Assembly (NCBI GenBank): GCA_051004015.1
Contig: JBPCKT010000008.1
Coordinates: 1-24,234, forward strand
Reading direction: 5' to 3'
Source: SXOA01 sp051004015
GTDB lineage: Bacteria; Planctomycetota; Planctomycetia; Pirellulales; Pirellulaceae
Length of the DNA stretch: 24,234 nt
Below the pieces are notes generated by a model, which worked only from the letters and a program-made list of their open reading frames with translations, was not told the origin of the DNA and did not search any database. Positions within the stretch are counted from its first letter, which is position 1. Every line of letters starts with the position of its first letter. Position numbers and translations under genes: made by a program. Below are positions 1-9,200 of the stretch, one piece after another.

Positions 1-2
1 CT

Positions 3-350
3 TTTTCGTTTGGCTCCCCTCTTCGGTGTGCCCAAAAGACCCCCCCGGAGGCTGGGACTCCAGCGGCAGCACCTGCGAAGGTTGACCCCTCGAAGATGAG
101 TGTGGCCGACGTTCTCGCGGCTGCTCGTGGCAAAGGGGGCGGCGCTGCTGCGGCCGCGCCCGCCGCACCGGCGGCGAAGGCAACCGCCAAAGCCGCGCCG
201 GAACCAGTCGAGGAAGCACCCGCCGAAGAGGCCGGCCCGGAGGAACCTGTCGCGGAGGAAGCATCGGCCGGTGGCATCAAATCCAAAAAGGACGCCTTCA
301 AAACCGTGGACGAGATTGTGGCTTACTGCCGCAAGGTGGATGCGAAGTAA
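3..350 (+). CDS. C-terminal end of an Ala/Pro/Glu-rich protein (partial, start outside window)
   Basis: This reading frame is open from the window edge to the TAA at 348-350, so it is the 3' end of a longer gene; an ATG at 96 exists but the frame is open upstream of it. The visible part is an Ala/Pro/Glu-rich linker holding two short helical motifs, SVADVLAAAR and TVDEIVAYCR, which resemble each other and share the pattern [ST]Vx[DE][VI][LV]Ax[AC]R. I do not recognise the family and assign no function. The next gene encodes a Coa1-like respiratory assembly protein and has a strong ribosome binding site of its own, so a link to electron transport is possible but only inferred from position. 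A run of seven C at 40-46 may hide a frameshift (see findings). Confidence 0.55.
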   Translation, partial: FSFGSPLRCAQKTPPEAGTPAAAPAKVDPSKMSVADVLAAARGKGGGAAAAAPAAPAAKATAKAAPEPVEEAPAEEAGPEEPVAEEASAGGIKSKKDAFKTVDEIVAYCRKVDAK

Positions 351-389
351 TTTGCCAGCCGGTTCGAGCCGCCAGGAGGGAACAGTCTC

Positions 390-878
390 ATGGATGCGCC
401 TGCAAAAGACAGCTCGGCTCCGCCGAAGAAGAAGCGGAGCCTCGCCAGGCTGTTTGGAATTTCGTTTCTGGCATTGGTGGTGATTGGACTTGTCGCCGCC
501 ATCGTCATCCGCAACAAGAATCAGGCGGATAAGCGGCGCAACCTGGAAGACACCGTCCTGCAGGAGCTCAAACAGCCGCACAAGATAGCTCTCGATGCCA
601 TCGCCGCGGATAGCGGAGCAAAAGCGGCGCTGGGCGACGACATTCACGACGCTGGGGGGCTCGGGCGCGATGGAGCGGGTGAGCTCGACGGCACTGGCAC
701 CGTAATTCACTTTGACGTGGCCGGCAGCAAACAGAAGGGACGAGTGACCGCTCCCACGGCGCTCCAACAAGGCGCTTGGCAAATCACCGGTGAAATTGAA
801 ATCAAATTGACCGACGGAAAAACAATCAAAGTCGCCAGGCCCAGCGACAAACCTCCGGATATCGACCTGGGATTCTAG
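390..878 (+). CDS. Coa1-like (cytochrome oxidase assembly factor 1 family) membrane protein
   Basis: A 162-residue protein with a Lys/Arg-rich N-terminus, one membrane segment at about residues 20-41 and a C-terminal domain outside the membrane. The stretch from ALGDDIHDAG to the end (about residues 80-160) has the look of the Coa1/Tim21 fold: a Lys/Arg-flanked helix, ALGxxI, then a four-stranded part with the phosphate-like turn VAGSKQKGRVTA and closing strands GAWQITGEIEI and LTDGKTIKV. In mitochondria Coa1 helps early assembly of cytochrome c oxidase; bacterial members are mostly uncharacterised. The start is supported by a strong AGGAGGG at 374-380, nine bases before the ATG. It lies 39 bases after the preceding partial gene and 24 bases before the ceramidase-like gene. 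Confidence 0.6.
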   Translation: MDAPAKDSSAPPKKKRSLARLFGISFLALVVIGLVAAIVIRNKNQADKRRNLEDTVLQELKQPHKIALDAIAADSGAKAALGDDIHDAGGLGRDGAGELDGTGTVIHFDVAGSKQKGRVTAPTALQQGAWQITGEIEIKLTDGKTIKVARPSDKPPDIDLGF

Positions 879-902
879 TTCCGACCTCCCGCGGAGAAGA
901 TC

Positions 903-2360
903 ATGCCCCACGTCGATTCTCCGCAAAGCCAGGTCCGCTTCGCCGCCAGCCGCGCCGACATCACGCCGCCACTCGGCATCTACTGGCGAATGTGGGGCGC
1001 CGCCACGCACGACCACGCCATCGGCGTCCATCGCCCGCTGACCGCCACCGCCGCCATCTTTGAGCCGCTGTCGTTTGCGGACGCAGGAGGCATAAAGGAC
1101 CGAGTGGCGCTCGTGAGCCTGGACCATTGCCTGCTGGGGAAAGAAGAAGCGGAATTGGTCATTTCGGCCATCTGCAAACGCTGCTCCGTCACTCCGTCGC
1201 AGGTGCTGCTGACGTTCACGCACACGCATTCCGCGGGCCTCATGAGCCTGGACCGCGCCAATTTTCCCGGCGGCGAGCTGATTCTTCCTTACCTACGAAA
1301 ACTCGCGGACACCTGTGCCGAGCTGGTCGAAAAGGCAATCGCCCAAGCGGCGCCGGCCGTCATTGCCTATGGCGTCGGCCGCTGCGACCTTGCTCAGCAC
1401 CGGGACTTCTGGGATGAAGAAAACAAGCTCTTCGTTTGCGGCTACAACCCGGAGGGACGCGCGGACGACACTGTGCTAACCGCCCGGATAACGAACGCCG
1501 CCGGCAAAACTTGCGGCACGCTCGTCAACTACGCCTGCCATCCCACGACGCTGGCGTGGGAAAATCGGCTCATCAGTCCGGACTACATCGGCGCGATGCG
1601 CGAGACCATCGAAGGCGCGACCGGCGGAGCGCCCTGCATCTTTCTGCAAGGAGCTTCCGGCGAGCTTGGCCCCAAAGAGGGCTACGTTGGAGACGTGAGT
1701 GTGGCCGAAAGGAATGGCCGCCAACTGGGTCTCGCCGCTCTCAGCGCGCTGCAGGGTCTCGCTCTTCCGCTGACGAGGTTTGAGTATCAGGGCCCCGTAA
1801 TCTCCGGCGCGACGCTCGGGGATTGGCGGCACAAGCGAGTACCGCCCGAGCGCGAGGCTGAGATTGGCGCCTGGCGGAGGATGAGCGACACGCTTGCCAG
1901 TCCCTATCGCCCGGACCTTCCCACCCGCGAAGGAACCGAGGAGCTCCTGGCCAAGTATACGGCCGACGAAGAGCTGGCCCAAAGGTCCGGCGGCCAGGCC
2001 GCCGCCCGCGATGCCCGCGCGCTGGTCGAGCGGCAGACGCGGATGCTCCGCCGCCTGTCGCAGCTACCCGAAGGGACCACGTATCCGTTTGACCTGCAAG
2101 TCTGGAGGATGGGGGATGCGGTATGGGTCGCCGTTCCCGGGGAGCACTACAGCTACTTGCAAACCAACCTGCGGGCCCGCTTCCCCGGCCGGATCATCGT
2201 CGTCATCACGCTCACCGGCGGCTGGGGGCCAAGCTACGTGCCGACAAGGGAGACCTATGGCAAAGGTCTTTACCAGGAATCCATCGCCGTTCTATCGCCA
2301 GGCTCGCTGGAAAAAATCGCCGACGAGCTCGCCAGCCGGATTGCGACGATTGTTTCCTGA
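903..2360 (+). CDS. Neutral/alkaline ceramidase-like amidase (N-terminal ceramidase domain family)
   Basis: A 485-residue protein of the neutral/alkaline non-lysosomal ceramidase family. It opens with AASRADITPPLG (residues 14-25), a family hallmark. Likely zinc ligands are H107/H109 in THTHSAG, H213 in YACHP, E414 in VPGEHY and Y445 in the GGWGPSYVPT stretch. The LQGASGELGP segment at 248-257 sits where neutral ceramidases carry the metal-site loop with the nucleophilic serine. Family members hydrolyse the amide of ceramide; planctomycete members are short (no C-terminal immunoglobulin-like domain) and their substrates are unknown. No signal peptide is seen, so it may be cytoplasmic. GGAG at 893-896 supports the start. 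It is followed after 12 bases by a sugar-acid dehydratase-like gene, which suggests a shared transcript and perhaps a carbohydrate-linked amide substrate (inference). Confidence 0.8.
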   Translation: MPHVDSPQSQVRFAASRADITPPLGIYWRMWGAATHDHAIGVHRPLTATAAIFEPLSFADAGGIKDRVALVSLDHCLLGKEEAELVISAICKRCSVTPSQVLLTFTHTHSAGLMSLDRANFPGGELILPYLRKLADTCAELVEKAIAQAAPAVIAYGVGRCDLAQHRDFWDEENKLFVCGYNPEGRADDTVLTARITNAAGKTCGTLVNYACHPTTLAWENRLISPDYIGAMRETIEGATGGAPCIFLQGASGELGPKEGYVGDVSVAERNGRQLGLAALSALQGLALPLTRFEYQGPVISGATLGDWRHKRVPPEREAEIGAWRRMSDTLASPYRPDLPTREGTEELLAKYTADEELAQRSGGQAAARDARALVERQTRMLRRLSQLPEGTTYPFDLQVWRMGDAVWVAVPGEHYSYLQTNLRARFPGRIIVVITLTGGWGPSYVPTRETYGKGLYQESIAVLSPGSLEKIADELASRIATIVS

Positions 2361-2372
2361 AGCATCCATCGC

Positions 2373-3551
2373 ATGAAAATCACCGCCATCGAAACGCTGG
2401 TCTGCCACGCCCGCATGCGGAACTGGGTATTCGTCAAAGTCCTGACCGATCAGCCCGGCTTACACGGCTGGGGGGAAGCGACCCTGGAGTGGCACACCCG
2501 CGGCGTCGTCGGGACGATCCAGGACTTGGCGGAGCTGGTGGTCGGCGAAGACCCAACGCGGCCGGAGCATGTCTGGCAGATGATGTATCGCCAGCACTTC
2601 TGGCATGGCAACGGCATCATTCGGGCGACGGCGATTGCCGGCATCGACATTGCCCTGTGGGACATCGTCGGCAAGGTCTTGAACGTGCCGTGCAGCAAGC
2701 TGTGGGGTGGGCCCGTCCGCGATTATGTTCGCACTTACTCGCATCTCGGCGGCGGGCGGATGGAGGACTTTTACGAGACGCCGGTCGATAACGCCAAACG
2801 TTTTGCCGACCTTGCTCGCCAGGCCGTCGCCGACGGCTACACCGCGTTCAAGAGCATGGCGGTCCCCTCCACTATGCCCATCGAAGGCCAAAAGCCCATT
2901 CGCGCTGCTGCGGCGGCGGTGGAAGCGATGCGGGAAGCGGTCGGCGAAGACATCGACATCATGGTCGATTGCCACGCCCGCCCGTCCCCCGCGATGGGGC
3001 TAAAATTCGGCCAGGCCTTGGAGCCATACCACCTCTACTTTTTCGAGGAGCCCTGCTGGCCGGAGAGCATCGAGGGGCTGGCCATGATTAACCGGGCTCT
3101 CACTACTCCCGTCGCCACCGGCGAGCGGATGACCCACCTCGCCCAGTTCCGGGATCTCTTCGCCGCCCGCGGCTGTGAAATCTGCCAGCTCGACTTGACC
3201 CATTGCGGCGGCTTCACCGAGGCCCGCCGCATTGCCGCCTTGGCCGAGGCCCACCGCATTGCCCTCGCTCCGCACAACCCGCAGGGCCCGGTCAGCACCG
3301 CCGCCTCGTTGGAGTTCGGCTTCTCGCAGCCCAGCTACATCATCTGCGAGACCGTGCACAACGACGTTCCCTGGCGGCAGGACGTGGTGCGGGAAGGCTT
3401 CACCATCGAGACAGCCGGCCGCATCGTTCGCCCCAACACGCGGCCGGGCCTGGGAATCGAAATCAATGAGGCCGAAGTCAAGAAACACCCGTTTGAACAG
3501 GAAGTCCTGCAACGGGTTTACCACCCGGATGGGAGCGTGGGGGATTGGTAA
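2373..3551 (+). CDS. Mandelate racemase/muconate lactonizing (enolase superfamily) enzyme, galactonate-dehydratase-like
   Basis: A 392-residue enolase-superfamily enzyme with an N-terminal capping domain and a TIM-like barrel. The expected Mg2+ ligands are visible: D199 in VDCHAR, E225 in FFEEP and E251 in ATGER. H201, two residues after the first ligand, and H301 in APHNPQGP match the His pair that acts in D-galactonate dehydratase-type members (dehydration of an acid sugar to a 2-keto-3-deoxy acid). The order VDxH...FFEEP...ATGER...APHNPxGP is the galactonate/gluconate dehydratase pattern, but the true sugar acid cannot be read from sequence. The start lies 12 bases after the ceramidase-like gene, with only a weak ribosome binding site, so the two are probably co-transcribed. 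Confidence 0.85.
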   Translation: MKITAIETLVCHARMRNWVFVKVLTDQPGLHGWGEATLEWHTRGVVGTIQDLAELVVGEDPTRPEHVWQMMYRQHFWHGNGIIRATAIAGIDIALWDIVGKVLNVPCSKLWGGPVRDYVRTYSHLGGGRMEDFYETPVDNAKRFADLARQAVADGYTAFKSMAVPSTMPIEGQKPIRAAAAAVEAMREAVGEDIDIMVDCHARPSPAMGLKFGQALEPYHLYFFEEPCWPESIEGLAMINRALTTPVATGERMTHLAQFRDLFAARGCEICQLDLTHCGGFTEARRIAALAEAHRIALAPHNPQGPVSTAASLEFGFSQPSYIICETVHNDVPWRQDVVREGFTIETAGRIVRPNTRPGLGIEINEAEVKKHPFEQEVLQRVYHPDGSVGDW

Positions 3552-3574
3552 GACGGGGCGCGAGGGGGTGACGC

Positions 3575-4081
3575 CTACGCTGAGCTCACTGTTTCAGGCG
3601 CCGGCAGTGCCGAGAGCAGGAGCTGCTCGAAGGAGAGAAAGACATCTGTGCTCGTAAGAATGCCAACTAGTTCAACGCCGTCGACGACGGGCAGACTGTT
3701 GATGCCGACATTGACCATCTGCTCGATCGCTTCCGCGAGGGGAGTGGTTGGGCTCACGGTGATCAAGTCAGTGCTCATCAGGTCGGCGACGGTGACATCC
3801 TTGAGGTCGTCAGGCTCCAGCGGTCCATTGCTGCCGAAATAAGGAATGACATCCCGGTCGCTAACGACTCCCGCCAGCCGGCCACTGTCCGTGACGAGGA
3901 AGTGGCGGAACTTTTTCTTGTGAAAGAACTGCACAAGTTGTTGGGCGGGGCAGTCGGTGGTCACGGTAAACGGGTCGGGAGTCATGACCGTTCCCACCGT
4001 AATCTTCGGAATAAGCCCGCTGCGGCCTGCCCCGGTGAACACTCCGCGCAGGAAGATCCGTTTCAGTTCCGACCGGCTCAT
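3575..4081 (-). CDS. Two-CBS-domain protein
   Basis: A 168-residue protein made of a short basic N-terminus and two CBS domains. The first begins at VGTVMTPDPFTVTTD and runs through FRHFLVTDSGRLAGVVSDRDVI; the second begins at VADLMSTDLITVSPTTPLAEA and runs through INSLPVVDGVELVGILTSTDV. CBS pairs bind adenine nucleotides and usually act as energy-sensing modules. There is no attached catalytic domain, so the partner is unknown. The frame is open further upstream to an ATG at 4228, but that 49-residue extension looks unlike a CBS protein and would overlap the small gene at 4209-4376. I therefore chose the ATG at 4079-4081, which has GAGGGG just before it (spacing of only two bases). It converges with the dehydratase-like gene. 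Confidence 0.8.
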   Translation of the reverse strand: MSRSELKRIFLRGVFTGAGRSGLIPKITVGTVMTPDPFTVTTDCPAQQLVQFFHKKKFRHFLVTDSGRLAGVVSDRDVIPYFGSNGPLEPDDLKDVTVADLMSTDLITVSPTTPLAEAIEQMVNVGINSLPVVDGVELVGILTSTDVFLSFEQLLLSALPAPETVSSA

Positions 4082-4208
4082 AACCCCTCGACTTTGTGCG
4101 ATGGAGAGAAATGCCCTCTCACGAACGACATGTTCGCGTCCGCAACCATACCTTACGAATGGATCAAAAGGAGAAAAAATCCAATTCCAATCTTTCCGCT
4201 GCTCGATG

Positions 4209-4376
4209 CTACTCGCTGCGAGACACATTGGCGCTCTTGGCTGGAGGCGATTTGTCCGCGGGAGTCGTCGGCTGTGAAGTAGGGGGATTTTGCCAGCGGC
4301 GGTAGAGGTCCAGACCGAAGCGGGCGCCCAGGCCGAGAGAGAGGCCGAGGGCGACGATGATGATGCGAGTGCGCAA
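4209..4376 (-). CDS. Small single-pass membrane protein, TTG start
   Basis: A short reading frame of 55 residues that begins with TTG two bases after the stop of the cytochrome c gene. The product starts LRTRIIIVALGLSLGLGARF: a few basic residues, then one hydrophobic segment, then an RRW motif and a hydrophilic Pro/Ser/Thr/Lys tail. This is the shape of a small single-pass inner-membrane protein with its tail on one side. The tight spacing implies translational coupling to the secreted cytochrome upstream. No family is recognised. The alternative is a non-coding remnant, but the charge pattern around the membrane segment and the clean stop argue for a real gene. Confidence 0.5.
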   Translation of the reverse strand: MRTRIIIVALGLSLGLGARFGLDLYRRWQNPPTSQPTTPADKSPPAKSANVSRSE

Positions 4377-4378
4377 AG

Positions 4379-5494
4379 TTACGGCTTCTTGAGAGTGGTC
4401 AGGAATTCGACGACGTCGACCAGGTTCTTCGCCGTGACGCTCTTTTGCAAGTCCGCGGGCATCAGCGAGACCGGCTGCTTTTTCATGGCGGTGATTTCGT
4501 CGCGCGGAATCTTGCGGATGATGGCCTCCGCCGTCTTCACGCTCACCTCCTGCTCGGTGTCGCTGACCAGGATGCCGGACAGGCTGGTGCCGTCCTCGAG
4601 CAGGAGGAGATGAGTCTCGTAGTTGTGGCTGATGCCGGCGCTGGGGTCGAGGATGGAAACGTAGAGCGCCTCCTTAGAAAGCTTGCTGCCGATTTCCGAA
4701 AGGTCGGGGCCGACTTCCTTTCCTTCCCCTTGCACCTTGTGGCATTTGGCGCAGGTGCCGACCGTCATATAGACCTTCCGCCCTTCTTCAGCGCTCCCCG
4801 ATTGCTTTACTAGCTCGGCGACCGGCGGCAGCGGCTGGGCATCGGCCGTCGCGGGAAGCTGGAGATATTTGGCGGCCGCCGCCTTCACGGCGGCATCGCT
4901 GGAAGTGAGCAGGGCGTTGGCGGCGGAGAAGCGGAGGTCCGCGGGGAGCTTCTCCGCCTGCACTAAGGAGAGCAATTCCTTTTGCCCGGCCAAATTCCGG
5001 CCCAGTGCCATTACCGTCGCTGCCCGCAGGCCGACACTCCTTTCCGACGTTACCAGCGGCAACAGCAACGCATTTGTATTGGGATCGCCGAGCAATCCGA
5101 GTGCCGCGGCCAGTTTCGCCGACTTCGCTTCGTCCTTATCGGCGAGTCCCTTTGCCAGGGAATCTCGCAGCCCCAACTTCATCAGCAGCCGCACCGCCTC
5201 CACGCCGAGCGTCCCCTCCGCATCTTCCACCGCCAGCCGCACCAAATCATCCTTGGCCTCCTTGAGCTGAAACTTCCCCACGATGCTCAGAAACTCGTCC
5301 GTTCCCTTCTTCGTCTGCAAATACCGCAGAACGGATGTCTTGGCGTCGTCTGACAGCTGCGGATTTTCCAGCCGTAGCAGTGCCTTGACGCGGCGGGCGT
5401 CCTTGGCACGGGTGGCTTCGTCGGCTTCGTCCGCACCAAGTGCAAACGGAACGAAAATGACGAAGACCAGAACTAAGGGGGACAAACGTAGCAT
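4379..5494 (-). CDS. Secreted HEAT-repeat cytochrome c (Pirellula/Verrucomicrobium-type heme-binding protein)
   Basis: A 371-residue exported protein. Residues 1-20 form a signal peptide (hydrophobic core, ending FALGA). Residues 30-215 are helical HEAT-like repeats. Residues 235-371 are the planctomycete/verrucomicrobial heme-binding domain with one CxxCH (C248, C251, H252) in GTCAKCHKVQGEG, followed by GPDLSEIG, the ILDPSAGISHNYE stretch and a possible axial Met in SLMP (M345). The family is a c-type cytochrome usually found as the C-terminal part of very large dehydrogenase-like fusions, where it is thought to accept electrons outside the cytoplasm. Here it is a separate secreted protein. 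The dehydrogenase-like part is encoded upstream at 6248-10312, with a DUF4058 gene in between. Confidence 0.85.
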   Translation of the reverse strand: MLRLSPLVLVFVIFVPFALGADEADEATRAKDARRVKALLRLENPQLSDDAKTSVLRYLQTKKGTDEFLSIVGKFQLKEAKDDLVRLAVEDAEGTLGVEAVRLLMKLGLRDSLAKGLADKDEAKSAKLAAALGLLGDPNTNALLLPLVTSERSVGLRAATVMALGRNLAGQKELLSLVQAEKLPADLRFSAANALLTSSDAAVKAAAAKYLQLPATADAQPLPPVAELVKQSGSAEEGRKVYMTVGTCAKCHKVQGEGKEVGPDLSEIGSKLSKEALYVSILDPSAGISHNYETHLLLLEDGTSLSGILVSDTEQEVSVKTAEAIIRKIPRDEITAMKKQPVSLMPADLQKSVTAKNLVDVVEFLTTLKKP

Positions 5495-5527
5495 GCCAAT
5501 CCAATTCTGATAGCAATTAACGAGAAT

Positions 5528-6238
5528 TCAGGCCAGTCGCCGCCGCCGACATGCCGCCATATACGTGGATTCCAAATCTACGGGAACAAAAAAGTCCGGC
5601 CCGATCCCCAGTGGGACTTGCGGCAGCGGTCTGCCCACGGCCAACTCCATGGGCCAGAGGTCGAGCTCGTCGCGCTCTCCGCGGCGAACTGGTTGGTAGG
5701 AAACCGCATAAAGACTTGCCTGTTCCACATCCGTCTGATGGGCGTGTCCTTGCATTTCAAGTAATTCACGGTGCAAATTAGCCATCCGACTCGTGACAAC
5801 ATCGATAATCACAAGCCCAACGCCGGAAGCGAGCAGGCTGGCGCACTTAGCGACAAAAGTCCGTCGCGTTTCCGCCCGGTCCTTGTTGACAGGACTCACT
5901 AATTCGATAGCGGCCACCAGTGTTGGTCCTCCCTCGCGATCGAATACGAGAACTTCCGTTCCCTCGAAAATCATGCGGGGCAGAGTGATCGATGGAGCAG
6001 GGGGTGTCCATGTCTTCTTAGGTGCGACGGTCGATATGGCGCCGCCACCAGACGATTCAAACGTCGCAACATCGACTTCCACTCGCGCTGCGGGATGCAT
6101 CTGCTCTTCCGCAAAATATCCTTCCGGCAGCCAGCGCTCATTGAGCGCATCGGCAATCGCGCTCGCCCAGGTGGTATGGAACGATTCCCAGTGCCGCTGG
6201 GTGGAGAGCGGTGGGCGAAAGTGGTCGAGAAGCGGCAT
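5528..6238 (-). CDS. DUF4058 family protein
   Basis: A 236-residue protein matching DUF4058, a family common in cyanobacteria and planctomycetes and of unknown function. Visible hallmarks are the N-terminal MPLLDHFRPP...WESFHTTWA segment, the central VAAIELVSPVNKDRAETRRTF block and the following GVGLVIIDVV strand, with the C-terminal LPQVPLGIGPDFFVPVDLES. The I-E-L-x-S-P-x-N-K arrangement resembles the E-x-K core of PD-(D/E)XK-like folds such as Uma2, but I only note this as a likeness. It has no signal peptide and so appears cytoplasmic. Nine bases separate it from the large DUF1080/ThuA gene and 33 bases from the cytochrome gene, so it sits inside a run of secreted oxidoreductase components, an odd location. 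Confidence 0.8.
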   Translation of the reverse strand: MPLLDHFRPPLSTQRHWESFHTTWASAIADALNERWLPEGYFAEEQMHPAARVEVDVATFESSGGGAISTVAPKKTWTPPAPSITLPRMIFEGTEVLVFDREGGPTLVAAIELVSPVNKDRAETRRTFVAKCASLLASGVGLVIIDVVTSRMANLHRELLEMQGHAHQTDVEQASLYAVSYQPVRRGERDELDLWPMELAVGRPLPQVPLGIGPDFFVPVDLESTYMAACRRRRLA

Positions 6239-6247
6239 TAAACCATT

Positions 6248-9200
6248 CTACTCCGCGAGGCTCTTCAGGGCAGCTTCCTTTTCGGCGCCGGTCAGGAAGT
6301 CGAAAGCCCGCAGATAGCGCGGCTGATCGGCTTCCTTGGTGGCGGGATCTTTGAGAATCTTCGCCAGCAGCGCCGGCGTCGCCTTTGCCCGGCTGCGCCA
6401 GATGATGTCGCGGCCGGCGGGGGTGGTGAAAGCGCTCTCACCAGCTTGCTTGAGATACTCGGCCAGGTACGTGTCCCACTGTTTGTCGGCGGCGATGCCA
6501 AGGGCTTCCAAATACCAGCGGTCCTTGCCGTCGTGCTGAGCCGCGAGTTGTGCCCAGAGTGCCGGCGCTTGCGGCGACTTGCTGTGCCGCAGGGCGATTG
6601 CGAGTTCGCGGCGGACTTCGGGGGCGGAGTCTTTGACAAGCTGCGCGACTTTGGCGAGTTCCATCTTTCGCTCGCGAGCGATGCGGATGCCGACGATGCG
6701 GACTTCAGGATTCTTATCGACCAAGGCAATATCGACTGCTTCTTCCGCTTCGCCAGGGAGCTTCGCGAGGACAAACAGGGCACGTGCTTTACTGCGAGGG
6801 TCCTTTGTATGCTCCGCGTGTTCCTCAATGGGATGATGAGCTTTGTCGCCCATTGCAACCAGGGCCGTGAAGGCCTGATAACGCGTTTCCAGGTTGGGAC
6901 TGTCGAGCGCCGCCAGCGCTCCCGAAGGGGTCGAGAGATCGAGTTTGGCCGTTTTGTAGGCGGACGAGCCCTTGGGAAAGACGCGGAAGATCCGCCCCTT
7001 GTCCACTTCCTGCTGATTGTGGCCGCCGACGCCCGGGTCATACCAGTCGCTGACGAACAGCGAGCCGTCGGGGGCAATGCAGACGTCGGAAGGGCGGAAC
7101 CAATTGTCCCGCTTTCCTTCCAGAATGTTGACGATTTCCGCGGAGTAACCCGCGCCGCTCTTCTTGGTGACGTAGGACCGCACAATGTTCGGTCCGGCGT
7201 CGCAATGGATGACGCTATTGGAAAATGGCGAGCCGAGCAGTGTGCTTTCGTTAAAGATGATTCCCGTCGGAGAGCCCGCACCGGTCAGAATCAGGTTCGG
7301 CACCACGCCGGGATCGTTCAAGTGCCAGTGGCGATCCGGAATTTCTTTCTCCCAGTTCTCGCGCTGCTGTTGCCAGCCCGCGCCGGTGAACTCGTCCTTA
7401 TAGCCATAGTTGCCGAACTCCATCACGAAGTTGATGCGGACTCCCTTGTTGCCATCGTCGTCATTATCGGATTGCCACAAGTTGCCGAAGGAATCCACCG
7501 CCACTTCCCAGTTGTTGCGGAAATTCCAGCCCAGAGTTTCAAGCGCGCTGCCGTCCGGGTTGCAGCGGAAGACCATCCCTTCCTGATACGGCTTGCGGGC
7601 GGCGGTGACTTCGTTGCCGGCCAGGTCCACGATGGGCTTGCTGGTCTTATCCTTGATCTGATTGCCGGAGTTGCCGAAGTTGAAGTACAGCTTGCCGTCC
7701 GGGCCGAAGACGAAGGCGTGGATGCCGTGATCGTGCTGCGTGCCGGAGATGCCCGTGAAGAGCGTCTCCTTCTTGTCGGACTTCAGGTCGCCGTTTTCGT
7801 CGGTGAAAATCTGCACTTTGTCGTTCGCGGAGACAATGACGCGGTTGCCAAGAACGCAAATGCCGTGAACCGAGTCGATGTCCCGCCCCTGATAAAAGAC
7901 GGTCGTCTTGTCCGCCTTGCCGTCCTGGTTGGCATCTTCGAGCACCAGGATGCGGTCCCCTTCCGGCCGGCTGCCGTTGAACTTGCGGTAGTTCTTCACT
8001 TCGGCGGCCCAGACGCGGCCCAGGTGGTCGATATCGATGTTGGTGATGTTGGAAATTTGCGGCTCGCTGGAGAAGAGGGTGGCCTCCAGGCCATCGGCAA
8101 TGTCCAACCCAGCCACGGCGTCGGCCGCATCGCGGGAGACGTCGTTCGCCCCAGCCACAGACGACGCAATCGCCGGCGGCTTCTGCGTGTAAACGAAGAA
8201 CTGCACGCTGGAGCCGCAGCCCTGATCGGTGCCGCCGTTGTCGAGGCCGCCGCGGGCTTTGAACTTCGTAAAGCCTTCCGGCAGGTCGAAGGCGATCACC
8301 GAGTTGGCGTGCGTCCCGATCCCATATTCCACGGACTTGCTGTTGACTTTGAGCGCCCCGCCGGTGCAATTCTTGTTGGCGGTAACCTGGCCAAACTGAC
8401 TGCTGGCGGACTTCCATTTCAGCTCCGTCAGCTTCTTCTCGCCCTTGGGGCCGATCAGCCGCGGCTCGCACCAGTCGCTCCAATCGCAGCCAAAGCCGTC
8501 GCCGCCGTCGGTGACAACGAGGTAAAGCTCCTTCGCGCCAGTGATGTCGGCTTCAATTTCGATGGCATGGCCCGCGGTGCGAGGATCGATCATCTTTCCC
8601 GCAAAGACGGGCTTGGGTCCCGATGATGATCCCTGCTTCGGCTTATCGGCAGCGGGCTTTTTTTCCGTCTTATCCCCACTCTCGTCTGCCGGCAGATTCT
8701 TCTGCTTGATAATCGCCTCTCGGTTGAAGCCCGCGGGCACGGGATAATCCTGGTTCGCTTCCAGCGCCTTCATAGTCACAGCCGGGCTCTCCACACCGTT
8801 CTTCGGCACTTCGCCATGAGCGGACCACACGATGGCATTGAGCATGACCTTGCGGAAGTTCGGATCTCCCCAGTTCCAGTGATCGTGCCCGCCAGTGAAG
8901 CCAAAGCCGCGTCCGCCGCCGGCCCTTTCCGCTGCCCAAGCCATGTGCTGGGGGTTGCCCTTGGCCACGTCCTCGCGGACCGCCGGGTTGCCGCTATGCG
9001 GGCCATCCGGCCGGCTGAGGGTGTCCTTCGGCGGCAAGGCGGTGAGGATGGGCGTCACTCCCTTCATCTCCGGCCTAAAACGCATGTGATAGTACCACTC
9101 GTCGTTGATTTCAAACGGCTTCACGCCCCGGCTAATGGGATGGTCGGGGAACTTTTCGTACTTGGCAGTCCAGTGCGGATTGACCGACCAGTTCATTTCA

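Noticed and set aside
4082..4228. Upstream extension of the CBS gene to 4228
   Set aside because: It has no CBS-like sequence and would overlap the small membrane protein gene; a start at 4081 keeps both CBS domains.
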